Shown here: one piece after another, positions 1 to 10,131 of the stretch
Position numbering within the stretch: position 1 is the first letter of the stretch
Layout: each line of letters starts with the position of its first letter
Assembly: GCA_018381595.1 (NCBI GenBank)
Contig: JAGZRP010000003.1
Coordinates: 1 to 17,763 of the forward strand
DNA from: Bacillota bacterium
GTDB lineage: Bacteria > Bacillota_I > Bacilli_A > RF39 > UBA660
Direction of reading: 5' to 3'
DNA: 17,763 nt
Position numbers and translations under genes: made by a program
The notes under the pieces: generated by a model
Databases searched by the model: none
Told to the model about the DNA's origin: nothing
What the model saw: the letters and a program-made list of their open reading frames with translations, nothing else

Positions 1-1114
1 ATGCGATCTTAGAATCTTTGGTACTAACCATTTTTTCTTCTCCACGCATATCATTTTCTTTTTCATCTACCTGAACACCTAGACAAGCTAGTTTATCCAT
101 GATTTGCTTTCTAGTTAAACTTGAATTTTCACCAAGTCCTGCTGTATATACAATCGCATCACAACCACCAAGTAATACATAGTATTTTGCAATATATTCC
201 ACAACACGTTTGACATACATATCTTGCGCAAGACTACATAACTTATCTCCTGCAGCCATACCATCTTCGATATCTCTCGCATCACTTTTTCCTTTACTAA
301 TACCACATAAACCACTTTGTTTATTTAAAATATTATCTACTTCTTTTAAACTCATTCCAGTTTTATCCATGATATATGGAATCATAGAATAATCAATATC
401 TCCTGAACGAGTTCCCATCATAATCCCTGCATTTGGTGTAAATCCCATAGAAGTATCAATACATTTTCCATTTAAAATTGCACTTACACTTCCACCACTA
501 CCAATATGACAAGTAATTAATTTAGTATCAGTGCGTCCTAAGATTTCATTCATACGAGTAGATACATATTTATGACTTGTTCCATGGAATCCATATTTAC
601 GTACTCCGTAGTTCTCATACCATTCCATTGGTACAGAATATAAGTAATTTTCCTCTGGCATTGTTTGATGGAATGCAGTATCAAAAACTGCTACTGCTAC
701 TGCATTTGGAACCATCTTTTGAAAAGCACGAATTCCTGTAATTCCAGCTGGATTATGAAGTGGTGCTAATGGAATTAAATTTTCTAATTCTTGAATCACT
801 TCTTCTGTTACGATAACACTAGAATTAAATTTATCTCCACCATGAACTGTACGGTGTCCAATTCCCTTAATTTCATCTAATGATTCTACAATATGATTAT
901 CTAATAATTCTTGTACTAAGATTTGTACAGCTACTTCATGATTTGGTAACTCTACTTCTTTTTTGATTTTTTCTCCATTTAATTTTAATGTATAAAAGCC
1001 ACCTGTAATTCCAATACGTTCAAACGTACCTGCAATTAATACTTTTTCTTCTGGCATTTCATATGCTTGAAATTTTAAAGATGAACTTCCACAGTTTACT
1101 GATAATACTTTCAT
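1..1114 (-). CDS. ackA: Acetate kinase, C-terminus cut off by window edge
   Basis: Acetate kinase interconverts acetyl phosphate plus ADP and acetate plus ATP in the cytoplasm, the ATP-yielding last step of acetate fermentation. I translated this frame by hand because it has no stop inside the window. It opens MKVLSVNCGSSSLKFQ, the phosphate-binding signature of the acetate/propionate kinase family, followed by GHRTVHGG, GFHGTSHKYVS, the nucleotide-site stretch CHIGSGGSVS and MGTRSGDID. About 371 codons are visible; the family is usually near 400 residues, so only roughly the last 30 are missing. The start at 1114 has a good Shine-Dalgarno (GAGGG, 5 nt upstream) and lies 14 nt after the lysS stop, so ackA is probably the distal gene of the dusB-lysS operon. 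Butyrate kinase is less likely given the motif set. Confidence 0.95.
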   Translation of the reverse strand, partial: MKVLSVNCGSSSLKFQAYEMPEEKVLIAGTFERIGITGGFYTLKLNGEKIKKEVELPNHEVAVQILVQELLDNHIVESLDEIKGIGHRTVHGGDKFNSSVIVTEEVIQELENLIPLAPLHNPAGITGIRAFQKMVPNAVAVAVFDTAFHQTMPEENYLYSVPMEWYENYGVRKYGFHGTSHKYVSTRMNEILGRTDTKLITCHIGSGGSVSAILNGKCIDTSMGFTPNAGIMMGTRSGDIDYSMIPYIMDKTGMSLKEVDNILNKQSGLCGISKGKSDARDIEDGMAAGDKLCSLAQDMYVKRVVEYIAKYYVLLGGCDAIVYTAGLGENSSLTRKQIMDKLACLGVQVDEKENDMRGEEKMVSTKDSKIA

Positions 1115-1128
1115 TTTATCCCTCTTTC

Positions 1129-3204
<2,076 letters not shown>

Positions 3205-3218
<14 letters not shown>

Positions 3219-4191
3219 AGCCATTCTCCTTTATAAATTCTTCTATTAATTGTAATACTTCCTCTTTGGTTGTCGCTTTAAATAGTGCCTGTTTTAATGG
3301 TGCAGAATGTGGAATCTGTTTCAAATACCAAGCTGCATGAGTACGAAGTTCTAAAATAGCTACTTTCTCTGGTTTGATTTTTAATAAATATTCTAAATGT
3401 TTTTTCAACATATCAAAACGCATTTGATAGGTTATTTCGCTCGGTTCTTTTCCACTTTCTAAATAATCCACACACTCTTTAATAAGCCAAGGATTTCCTA
3501 AACATCCTCTACCTATCATAACCGCATCACAAGAAGTTTCCTCTAACATTCTTTTCGCATCATAACAAGTAACAACATCCCCATTTCCAATCACGGGAAT
3601 GGATACATTTTCTTTTACTTTTTTGATGATATCCCAGTCTGCTTTTCCACTATAACCTTGACTACGTGTTCTTCCATGTACTGCAATGGCACTTGCTCCA
3701 GCTTCTTCACATATTTTTGCTATCTCTACTGCATTGATATGTTCGCTATCCCATCCACTACGAATTTTTACTGTGACAGGAATTGGGACTGCATCTACGA
3801 CTGCTTTGACAATCTCTTTTACCTTTTCAGGACTTTTTAAAAGGGCACTCCCTGCTTGTGCACGCATTGCAACTTTTGGAACAGGACATCCCATATTAAT
3901 ATCGATAATATCTGGTTTCATAGTTTCATAAATATATTTGGCAGCAACAACAAAAGATTCTTTATCACTTCCGAATATCTGTTGAACAATTGGTCTTTCA
4001 ATCTCTTCCATAAAAAGCATTTCCAATGTTTTCTTACTTCCATAAAAAATTGCTTTATCACTGACCATTTCCGCATAAATAAGTCCACAGCCCATTTCTT
4101 TGATAATCTTTCTGTAAGCACTATTACAAACCCCTGCCATAGGTGCTAACACAATTCTATTTTGAATGGGAATATTTCCAATTTGCCACAT
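3205..4191 (-). CDS. dusB: tRNA-dihydrouridine synthase (DusB type)
   Basis: This flavoenzyme reduces specific uridines in tRNA to dihydrouridine using FMN and NAD(P)H. The 328 residues fit the Dus family (TIM barrel plus helical tRNA-binding domain). The N-terminus NRIVLAPMAGVCNSAYRK holds the FMN-binding LAPMAGV. The catalytic cysteine is C102 in DINMGCPVPKV, followed by VTVKIRSGW, VHGRTRSQGYSG, IGNGDV and the phosphate-binding MIGRGCLGNPWLI. The N-terminal form QIGNIPIQNR supports the DusB/YacF subgroup and this start. The stop overlaps the RDD gene. The gene has a strong promoter very close to its start, giving an unusually short predicted leader. Assignment to B rather than a generic Dus is by motif resemblance only. 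Confidence 0.95.
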
Positions 4192-4195
4192 AAAA

Positions 4196-4235
4196 CCACC
4201 TAGTCCATTATAATATAAATCCCTTTATTTATCAA
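4196..4235 (-). promoter_or_regulatory. Promoter and Shine-Dalgarno of the dusB-RDD-lysS-ackA operon
   Basis: On the minus strand TTGATA (4230-4235) and TATAAT (4207-4212) are separated by exactly 17 nt, a near-consensus housekeeping promoter. Transcription should begin around 4199-4201, only about 8-10 nt before the dusB ATG. The AGGTGG Shine-Dalgarno (4196-4201) would then sit at the extreme 5' end of the transcript. The start point is predicted, not measured. Confidence 0.8.
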
Positions 4236-4304
4236 TGATATCAGTATAATTCAAAGGAAATAAATGGATATCTGTTCCAATTTGAAACAAGATAAGTCTA
4301 AAAC

Positions 4305-4333
4305 TTGACTTTTTTATGAATTCTATATAGAAT
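4305..4333 (+). promoter_or_regulatory. Promoter of the P-loop kinase-like gene
   Basis: TTGACT (4305-4310) and TAGAAT (4328-4333) lie 17 nt apart, each matching five of six consensus positions. The downstream ATG at 4359 is preceded by a strong AAGGGGG Shine-Dalgarno. With the dusB promoter about 70 nt away facing left, this forms a compact divergent promoter region. Confidence 0.8.
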
Positions 4334-4358
4334 AAAAGTTCCAAAAAGGGGGATTTTT

Positions 4359-5147
4359 ATGAGATATGAGAAAAAATATGTAGTAACAAGACTTGGTGAT
4401 GAAATGATAAAATATTTTGAATCACTGGAATACTATAGTTATGAAAACATGGATGGCTATGAAAGAAATTATTTCATGGATGGAGATATTTTAATTGAAT
4501 TAGATATATATCAAAATGAAAGTGAATTAATCCTATTAACTGCAAAGAGTAATGAAAATAATTTGGAAGAATTTGTTCCAAAACAACAAAGAGGATCTTT
4601 AAAAAAAGGACTTGTTGAAGTAACAAATTGTCCTCGTTATCAATCACCTGAAACTATTTTTGAAAATATAAAACCATTTAAAGTTGTCGTTGAGGGTCCG
4701 AAAGGTTCAGGAAAATCTACTGTCATTCGCTTTCTTGTAAAAAAAGGAGTAAACTGCCGAGATCGTGATCAAGAAGTTTTCTCTAATGATAAAATCATTG
4801 GTTTCAACTTAGATACAAGAGCTGATTTCTGGAAGGAACGTATCCATCGAAATCCAAATGAGTATTTTCTATTACTAACTTGTTCTAAAGAAGTTTTAGA
4901 GGAAAGATTAAGTCGCCGTACGATAGAAGGTAGTGGCTATACCTATGAGCATGAAGTGTATCAGAATGCTTATGAAGAAACTTATGATTATTTAAAAAGA
5001 GAACATGAATTACATCATAAATTATATAAAATGAATAATTCCAATCTTCCCATTCGCGTTCAAAAACGATTCGCAATGGAAACCATTGAGAAAATGGAAG
5101 AACATTATCATCGTCAAAAAACACATCAAAAAAGAATCCAAAAATAA
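4359..5147 (+). CDS. Uncharacterised P-loop (kinase-like) NTPase
   Basis: I do not recognise a specific family for this 262-residue cytoplasmic protein. Residues 1-105 form an acidic domain rich in Tyr and Glu with no motif known to me. A P-loop domain then begins: VVVEGPKGSGKST with Walker A at residues 113-121, a DRD motif near 135-137 that may act as the acceptor or metal site, a strand EYFLLLTC, and an arginine-rich LSRRTIEG near 184-191 resembling the LID of nucleotide and nucleoside kinases. The C-terminus is strongly basic and His-rich. This layout resembles the thymidylate/deoxynucleoside kinase superfamily, so phosphotransfer to a small molecule is plausible but unproven. It is a single-gene unit with its own promoter, and its stop lies within the shared terminator hairpin. 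Confidence 0.8.
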   Translation: MRYEKKYVVTRLGDEMIKYFESLEYYSYENMDGYERNYFMDGDILIELDIYQNESELILLTAKSNENNLEEFVPKQQRGSLKKGLVEVTNCPRYQSPETIFENIKPFKVVVEGPKGSGKSTVIRFLVKKGVNCRDRDQEVFSNDKIIGFNLDTRADFWKERIHRNPNEYFLLLTCSKEVLEERLSRRTIEGSGYTYEHEVYQNAYEETYDYLKREHELHHKLYKMNNSNLPIRVQKRFAMETIEKMEEHYHRQKTHQKRIQK

Positions 5148-5164
5148 ATTGGATTCTTTTATTT
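5130..5164. terminator. Bidirectional intrinsic terminator between convergent genes
   Basis: A perfect 12-bp stem (AAAAGAATCCAA at 5130-5141, TTGGATTCTTTT at 5149-5160) encloses a 7-nt loop. T-rich tracts follow in both directions (TTTTATTTT to the right; a T run on the minus strand to the left). The kinase-like gene's TAA sits in the loop, and the stop of the opposing glycosidase gene begins at the end of the right arm, so both genes stop inside one structure. Confidence 0.9.
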
Positions 5165-6178
5165 TAATATCCATGCATTTGGAATTCTTCTTTCTCCTGT
5201 TGCACTATAACCACAAGGTTTTGTAATGGTTTTATTTCCAATTGCAATCGAACTAGAAGCACCACCATCTAAATTCACTGCATTGTGTGCCTTATATCTT
5301 TGTAATAACTTTGTTGCATCATTCATACTAATTCCAATACTATAACCAGGTTGTCTCCCATCGATGACCATAAATAATACAATTCCATCTTTTCTTTGCG
5401 CTAAAATGGTACGAGGAGCAATTCCCCATCCACCATTTCCTTTAATCTCTGCTGCTTTTCCATTTACAATTAAGAAAGGTCCAAATTCAACAGCATCTTT
5501 AACTCCTAATCGGATTGCTTCTTCCGGAGTTCCTTTCATAAGTACCAACTTGTGTTCATTCGTAAACCCTGCAATTCCTCCAGAATATCCTGTTTTCGTC
5601 GAATTCCAAATCACTTTAGAATCCTTAATCACAATTCCTGTTGGTTCTCCACCATTTCCCATCTCATTGGTATCGACAAATCCACTGGCATTAATTCCTA
5701 AAATTGCATTGTTTTGAACCACAATTTCTCTTAAAAATTGTCCTACAGTTCCAAGTTTATTCGTTATTCCTAGTTTAATACGACTAGGGTCATAAATTGC
5801 AACCAAGTAACCACGATAACCATTCCCACTCAGTGGAATTAATTTATATTCAGGATGTTCTGGATCACGTGTTAGAATTTGTTCATCATAGATAGAATCA
5901 AATTCATCTGCTGTATCCGTAGACCCAATCACAATATCATCAACATTGGTTTCTTCGTTACTTTCCTTAACATAGTTTCCTGATAATACATTTTGAATCA
6001 TATCTTCTGTATAAATCGTACGTGCTAAATACTTATGTGTCATTGTTGTCATAGAAGTTGTAATATAAAGTTCTCTTAAATAAGAAATAGGTCCATATGC
6101 TAGAAAAAAGCAAAGGATGATACAAACATCAAGAAATAAAAGAATACAAGCAGTTTTCTTTTTCTTCTTTAATTTCAT
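5159..6178 (-). CDS. Membrane-anchored phosphodiester glycosidase-domain protein
   Basis: The 339-residue protein begins with a run of lysines and one hydrophobic segment (about residues 9-29), so it is probably anchored with its bulk outside the cell. From about residue 115 it shows the NAGPA/phosphodiester glycosidase fold: GYRGYLVAIYDPSRIKLGI, the ILGINASGFVD core, a GGEPTGIVI turn, FMVIDGRQPGYSIGIS and the C-terminal AVNLDGGASSSIAIG signature. Members cleave sugar phosphodiesters such as GlcNAc-1-phosphodiester linkages, and bacterial ones often sit with exopolysaccharide or wall glycan genes. The exact substrate here is unknown. Its ATG directly follows the TAG of the upstream gene, and its AGGAGG Shine-Dalgarno lies inside that gene, which indicates translational coupling. 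Confidence 0.85.
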   Translation of the reverse strand: MKLKKKKKTACILLFLDVCIILCFFLAYGPISYLRELYITTSMTTMTHKYLARTIYTEDMIQNVLSGNYVKESNEETNVDDIVIGSTDTADEFDSIYDEQILTRDPEHPEYKLIPLSGNGYRGYLVAIYDPSRIKLGITNKLGTVGQFLREIVVQNNAILGINASGFVDTNEMGNGGEPTGIVIKDSKVIWNSTKTGYSGGIAGFTNEHKLVLMKGTPEEAIRLGVKDAVEFGPFLIVNGKAAEIKGNGGWGIAPRTILAQRKDGIVLFMVIDGRQPGYSIGISMNDATKLLQRYKAHNAVNLDGGASSSIAIGNKTITKPCGYSATGERRIPNAWILK

Positions 6179-7564
6179 CTACATCCCTCCTATTACATAT
6201 GGATCAGTACTACTTCCAGTTCCCGATAAAATTTGAAATTGACGCTTAATTTGAATCGCTGGTCTTACTTCTCTTTTTTCTGTTACCAAATCAGAATATA
6301 ATTTGAAACCAGTTTGAATGGTATAAACCATTCCATCCCCAGTATTCATTTTAGCCATAGTCCATGTATTTGGAATTTCTCCTACATACATATCCCCAAT
6401 CGTTAATAATCCTACTTTTGCAGTTACACTATTGGCATAAATATTTTGATAATCATATATCCCATTGAATTGATAATCTCCTTGATACCAAATACCATCT
6501 ACAATTAAACTTTTATCTTTTAATGTACGATACCAAGTAGTATTTAAATAATTGGCAAGACTACCATAAACTTTTGGGTTGAAGGAATTATCTTTCGTTG
6601 AATAATTTCTAAGATAAGCTCCTTGGTTATTTTGTAAAGTTCCATTTAAAGCAAGTTTTAAAGTATCCTGCGTAAAGCCTGCTACACGCCAAGTATAGTC
6701 ATTATATTTGACATAGTTTCCAACAAATACCGTTGGAGCTTGCTCTAATGGTTCAATCTTGTATGGATTTGCTTCTGTTCCATCTCCAGCAAGATAAGGT
6801 AATTTTGCTTTCAATGTAATTGTTGGACGAATACCATAATTATGAGTATCAACCATATCCGTAATTTTGGCAATTCCACCCTTCATATGTACATAGTATA
6901 ATTCATTATTTTCTGAACTTGCACTCGTATAATAAGAAGTGCCATTATTCAAATAACCCTTTTTTCCACCAGATAATTCATAGTCATTTAAGTTTAATAA
7001 TCCAACAACATCACTTTTCATTGTTTTTTTACAAGTAATTTGCTTCATATCTGATATTTTATCCAAACAAACCGTTGTTTTCTTTAAATAGTTTGTCGTT
7101 TTATTTAAAGTTGCATATACAAGTCCTGTAAAATTTTCACCTGTTGGATTCATATATTTTCTAACAGATGAAGTCTCATAATTAGCATCTTGTCCATATG
7201 CAATCGAAGTTTTCGTATCATTACTAATCAAGACCATACTACCATCTTGATTAACTTTCATAATACGCCATAAATTTCCCGAATAATATAAATAATTATT
7301 TACTTGAGCACCTTTAAAATAAAAGGTCTTACTCTTTTCATCTAAGTATAAGCCATCCCCTTCAGAAACCAAATTACCTTCCATTGTAATTTTTTGAGAT
7401 AAGTATTTAATTTCTTCTGGTTTTTTATGTTCTAACCCATAAAAATACACAAGACGATATCCATAATATCCAATTAATCCCACAATAAAAATAATATTGA
7501 AGAAGATAATAGTATTATAAATAATGCCTTTTCTTTTTACTTGGTTATCCTTTTTATCCTTCAT
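6179..7564 (-). CDS. Anchored extracytoplasmic protein with two tandem repeat modules
   Basis: A 461-residue protein with a basic N-terminus and one membrane segment (about residues 13-35), placing the rest outside. Two copies of one module can be read by eye. Copy 1 holds NNYLYYSGNLWRIMKVN (about 89-105), VVGLLNLNDY (186-195), YGIRPTITLKAKLPYL and DGTEANPYKI (to 270). Copy 2 holds VGNYVKYNDYTWRVAGF (281-297), KVGLLTIGDMYVG, REVRPAIQIKRQFQIL and GSSTDPYVI (to 458). The pattern recalls DUF6273-like Tyr/Trp-rich surface modules, but I am not certain of the family. Copy 1 has two cysteines (C166, C178) that could pair. The protein has no visible catalytic motif, and its coupling to the phosphodiester glycosidase gene suggests a partner or ligand-binding role (inference). 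Confidence 0.8.
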   Translation of the reverse strand: MKDKKDNQVKRKGIIYNTIIFFNIIFIVGLIGYYGYRLVYFYGLEHKKPEEIKYLSQKITMEGNLVSEGDGLYLDEKSKTFYFKGAQVNNYLYYSGNLWRIMKVNQDGSMVLISNDTKTSIAYGQDANYETSSVRKYMNPTGENFTGLVYATLNKTTNYLKKTTVCLDKISDMKQITCKKTMKSDVVGLLNLNDYELSGGKKGYLNNGTSYYTSASSENNELYYVHMKGGIAKITDMVDTHNYGIRPTITLKAKLPYLAGDGTEANPYKIEPLEQAPTVFVGNYVKYNDYTWRVAGFTQDTLKLALNGTLQNNQGAYLRNYSTKDNSFNPKVYGSLANYLNTTWYRTLKDKSLIVDGIWYQGDYQFNGIYDYQNIYANSVTAKVGLLTIGDMYVGEIPNTWTMAKMNTGDGMVYTIQTGFKLYSDLVTEKREVRPAIQIKRQFQILSGTGSSTDPYVIGGM

Positions 7565-7596
7565 ACGTCACATCCTAAAACAAATTAATCTTTTCC

Positions 7597-7605
7597 ATTA
7601 TAGCA
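7597..7605 (-). promoter_or_regulatory. Extended -10 promoter of the repeat-protein/glycosidase pair
   Basis: The minus strand reads TGC-TATAAT (7605 to 7597), a consensus extended -10 element, about 33 nt upstream of the 7564 ATG. No convincing -35 hexamer is present at the expected spacing. An AGGA Shine-Dalgarno lies 8 nt before the start. I see no terminator after gpmI, so read-through from gpmI is also possible. Confidence 0.65.
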
Positions 7606-7623
7606 TACTTCCAACTGCTTTTT

Positions 7624-9132
7624 TTATTGTCTTTCTTGAATTAAGACTTCCCCTGTCATTTCACTTGGAATTTCAAGTCCTAAAAGTTTTAACATCGTTG
7701 GAGCTACATCTCCAAGCTTTCCATTTTTTAAAGTAATATCCTGTTTTGTTATGATACATGGTACAAGAGCAGTAGAATGACTGGTTACAATGTCACCATG
7801 TTCATTTAACATCGTATCACAGTTTCCATGATCGGCAATAACCATTAATGTACCACCTAATTCATTTACTTTGTTATATAGTCTTCCAAGGCAAGTATCT
7901 ACTGTTTTCACAGCTTTTATCGTTGCATCCATATCACCAGTATGACCTACCATATCCCCATTCGCATAGTTTAAAATCACAACATCGTATGTTTCTTCTT
8001 CTAATCTTTTGATTAATTCATCTGTGATTTCTACTGCACTCATTTCTGGTTTTAAATCATAAGTAGCAACTTTAGGACTTGGAATTAATACTCTATCACA
8101 ACCAGTTAATTCTTTTTCTTCTCCCCCATCAAAAAAGTAAGTTACATGGGCATATTTCTCAGTCTCTGCAATTCGTAGTTGTTTGAATCCTTGTTTACTA
8201 AGATATTCTCCTAATGTATTGTCTAAATGTGTAATATGAAATGCATTGGTACAAATCACTTCATCACTTACATTCATCATGGTAACTAATTTTAAGTTTT
8301 CTAATTTCTTATGCGAAAATGCATCCATACTTGGATTTGTGAATGCACTAAAAAGTTCTCTCAAACGATCTGGTCTAAAGTTAAATACAATCATACCATC
8401 ATTATCTGTTACAAGTCCTGATTCATCTAAAACACATGGAACAATAAATTCATCCCCGTTGTCTTTTTCATAATTTTCTAAAACCGCATCTTCATAATTG
8501 GAATACTTTTTACCAGTTCCCTCTACCATATTATCATAGGCAAGTTTTACTCTATCATAGCGATTATCTCTATCCATGGCATAATATCTACCACTTAAAG
8601 TTGCGATAGAACCAATTTGTAATGCTTCCATTTTTTGTGATAATAAATCTAAAAAATGCATTGCTACTCTAGGAAGTGTATCTCTTCCATCTAAAATAGG
8701 ATGAATATAAACTTTTTCTATTCCTTCTTTTTTTGCCATTTCTAATAGTGCGAATAAGTGATTGATATGAGAATGAATTCCTCCATCACTTAAAAGACCT
8801 ACTAAATGTAAACTTGAATGATTTTTTTTCACATGATTCATCACACTTTTAAATTCCTCATTCTTATCAAATGTTTCATCAGAAATTGCTTTATTAATAA
8901 ATTCAAGTGGTTGATATACAATCCTTCCTGCTCCAATATTCATATGTCCTACTTCACTGTTTCCCATTTGTCCAACTGGTAGTCCAACTAATGTTCCACT
9001 TGCTTCTAATAAGCTATGTGGATACGTTTCATATAACTTCATAAAGTTTTCTGGATTTGCTTTTAAAAAAGCATTCCCATACTCACTTTCTTTTATTCCT
9101 ACACCATCTAAAATACAAAGTACTAAAGGCAT
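7624..9132 (-). CDS. gpmI: 2,3-bisphosphoglycerate-independent phosphoglycerate mutase
   Basis: This glycolytic enzyme interconverts 3- and 2-phosphoglycerate through a phosphoserine intermediate and two metal ions (usually Mn). The N-terminus PLVLCILDGVG supplies the first metal Asp. The phosphorylated serine is in MGNSEVGHMNIGAGR, the position equivalent to Ser62. DGRDTLP, FNFRPDRLRE, the metal-site YANGDMVGHTG and ADHGNCDTM, and SHSTALVP follow in family order. The length (502-505 aa) is normal for iPGM. I prefer the ATG at 9132, which has AAAGAG 9-11 nt upstream, over 9141, where the purine-rich site abuts the start. The gene appears to be transcribed alone from its own extended -10 promoter. 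Confidence 0.97.
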   Translation of the reverse strand: MPLVLCILDGVGIKESEYGNAFLKANPENFMKLYETYPHSLLEASGTLVGLPVGQMGNSEVGHMNIGAGRIVYQPLEFINKAISDETFDKNEEFKSVMNHVKKNHSSLHLVGLLSDGGIHSHINHLFALLEMAKKEGIEKVYIHPILDGRDTLPRVAMHFLDLLSQKMEALQIGSIATLSGRYYAMDRDNRYDRVKLAYDNMVEGTGKKYSNYEDAVLENYEKDNGDEFIVPCVLDESGLVTDNDGMIVFNFRPDRLRELFSAFTNPSMDAFSHKKLENLKLVTMMNVSDEVICTNAFHITHLDNTLGEYLSKQGFKQLRIAETEKYAHVTYFFDGGEEKELTGCDRVLIPSPKVATYDLKPEMSAVEITDELIKRLEEETYDVVILNYANGDMVGHTGDMDATIKAVKTVDTCLGRLYNKVNELGGTLMVIADHGNCDTMLNEHGDIVTSHSTALVPCIITKQDITLKNGKLGDVAPTMLKLLGLEIPSEMTGEVLIQERQ

Positions 9133-9177
9133 TTTTACCATCTCTCTTTCATTATGTTTACTAGATTTTACTTCTTC

Positions 9178-9186
9178 ATTATATCA
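9178..9186 (-). promoter_or_regulatory. Extended -10 promoter of gpmI
   Basis: On the minus strand TGA-TATAAT (9186 to 9178) gives a consensus extended -10 about 45 nt upstream of the gpmI ATG at 9132. The -35 region is poor, which is tolerated when TGn precedes the -10. Confidence 0.7.
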
Positions 9187-9203
9187 TAAACCAACCCAAA
9201 TAG

Positions 9204-9246
9204 AGAAAAGAAAAGAACTTATGATTTCTCCTCACATAGTTCTTTT
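9204..9246 (-). terminator. Intrinsic terminator at the end of the licD-family gene
   Basis: AAAAGAACT (9211-9219) pairs with AGTTCTTTT (9238-9246), extended by ATG/CAT after a one-base bulge. A TTCTTTTCTC tract follows in the minus direction. The TAA stop (9219-9221) lies in the stem. The U tract is interrupted by C residues, so efficiency may be moderate. Confidence 0.7.
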
Positions 9247-10073
9247 TCTACCTCTTCCGTATTTAATTCAACATCTAAAATATGTTTTGGTTCTCTTTTA
9301 TCCACTGGTGGTGGAGTCATATAATCAGAACCAATTTCTAACTTTAAAAAGGCATCTGCATCATTTGGTCCATAAAATTTATGACCCTCAAATTCCATTT
9401 CTTGTAATGGGAAAATTGTTTCATATTTATGAACAAATGGATGAAACATATTTTGATAAGTCCAAGCCAAATCCGTTCCAATATATCCTGAATTTTTATG
9501 GCGATTACTATATCTTCTCGCATGATTTACAAAAAACTTTTTAAGTGGATATGGATTAAGATTCATATTCTCAAAAAATAGAATAATTGGTAATAATAAA
9601 TAGTTTGGGATACGATTGATAAAGTCAACCAATTTACTCTTTGAATTCCAATCATAAATAAATACATCAATAAAAAGTCCATCTCCATCTGGGCATTTAT
9701 TTGCTAAAAGTAAGTTCTTTTCTTTTACATAAGTTCCCTTTTTACGAATCTTCATCGCAGGAATGGTTACATTATATTCTTTGTGTGTATCAAAACATTG
9801 AAATACATACTCCTCTGGTAATTCCTCTTTTAATACTTCAATAAATTTCATGTAATCTTCTTTTACCATTCCGATATCTAAATCATCATCCCATGGTATA
9901 AATCCTTTATGTCTTACTGCCCCTAAACAGGTTCCAGCTGTCAAAAAATATTGAATATGATGTTTTCTACATAACGCATCAATATCAATAAGCATTGGTA
10001 ATAACGTTTTATGAACATCTCTCACTGTTATTTTTGTACCGTCTTGTTTTTCTTTTAAAACGTACTCCTCCAT
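9219..10073 (-). CDS. LicD-family phosphotransferase
   Basis: A 284-residue protein with the LicD nucleotidyltransferase-like signature near its N-terminus: [22 protein letters not shown] followed by DLDIGM (residues about 42-69). It contains the GTCLGA turn and the acidic DDDLDI metal-binding cluster. LicD proteins transfer phosphocholine or related phospho-groups from CDP-linked donors to teichoic acids and surface polysaccharides. The acceptor and donor here cannot be told from sequence. A weakly hydrophobic stretch near residues 152-170 ([14 protein letters not shown]) may be buried core or membrane contact. No licA-C choline genes are visible. The start at 10073 has a very strong GGAGGAG Shine-Dalgarno 5 nt upstream, and the gene forms its own transcription unit. 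Confidence 0.88.
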   Translation of the reverse strand: MEEYVLKEKQDGTKITVRDVHKTLLPMLIDIDALCRKHHIQYFLTAGTCLGAVRHKGFIPWDDDLDIGMVKEDYMKFIEVLKEELPEEYVFQCFDTHKEYNVTIPAMKIRKKGTYVKEKNLLLANKCPDGDGLFIDVFIYDWNSKSKLVDFINRIPNYLLLPIILFFENMNLNPYPLKKFFVNHARRYSNRHKNSGYIGTDLAWTYQNMFHPFVHKYETIFPLQEMEFEGHKFYGPNDADAFLKLEIGSDYMTPPPVDKREPKHILDVELNTEEVEKELCEEKS

Positions 10074-10094
10074 AGTCTCTCCTCCGTCTTTACC

Positions 10095-10122
10095 ATTTTA
10101 CCATAGAAACTTATTTTTACAA
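10095..10122 (-). promoter_or_regulatory. Promoter of the licD-family gene
   Basis: The minus strand has TTGTAA (10117-10122), a 16-nt spacer and TAAAAT (10095-10100) preceded by TGG, making an extended -10. It lies back to back with the transglutaminase gene promoter, with only nine bases between the two -35 elements. Confidence 0.65.
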
Positions 10123-10131
10123 ATTACAATT

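Noticed and set aside
115..315. 66-codon reading frame inside the acetate kinase region
   Set aside because: It lies on the same strand as ackA in another frame, and the ackA frame is clearly the coding one.
3658..4149. Several short plus-strand reading frames opposite dusB
   Set aside because: They are antisense shadows of conserved dusB codons with no ribosome sites or recognisable products.
9221..9544. 107-codon plus-strand frame opposite the licD-family gene
   Set aside because: It is antisense to the conserved gene, has no Shine-Dalgarno, and begins inside the terminator hairpin.
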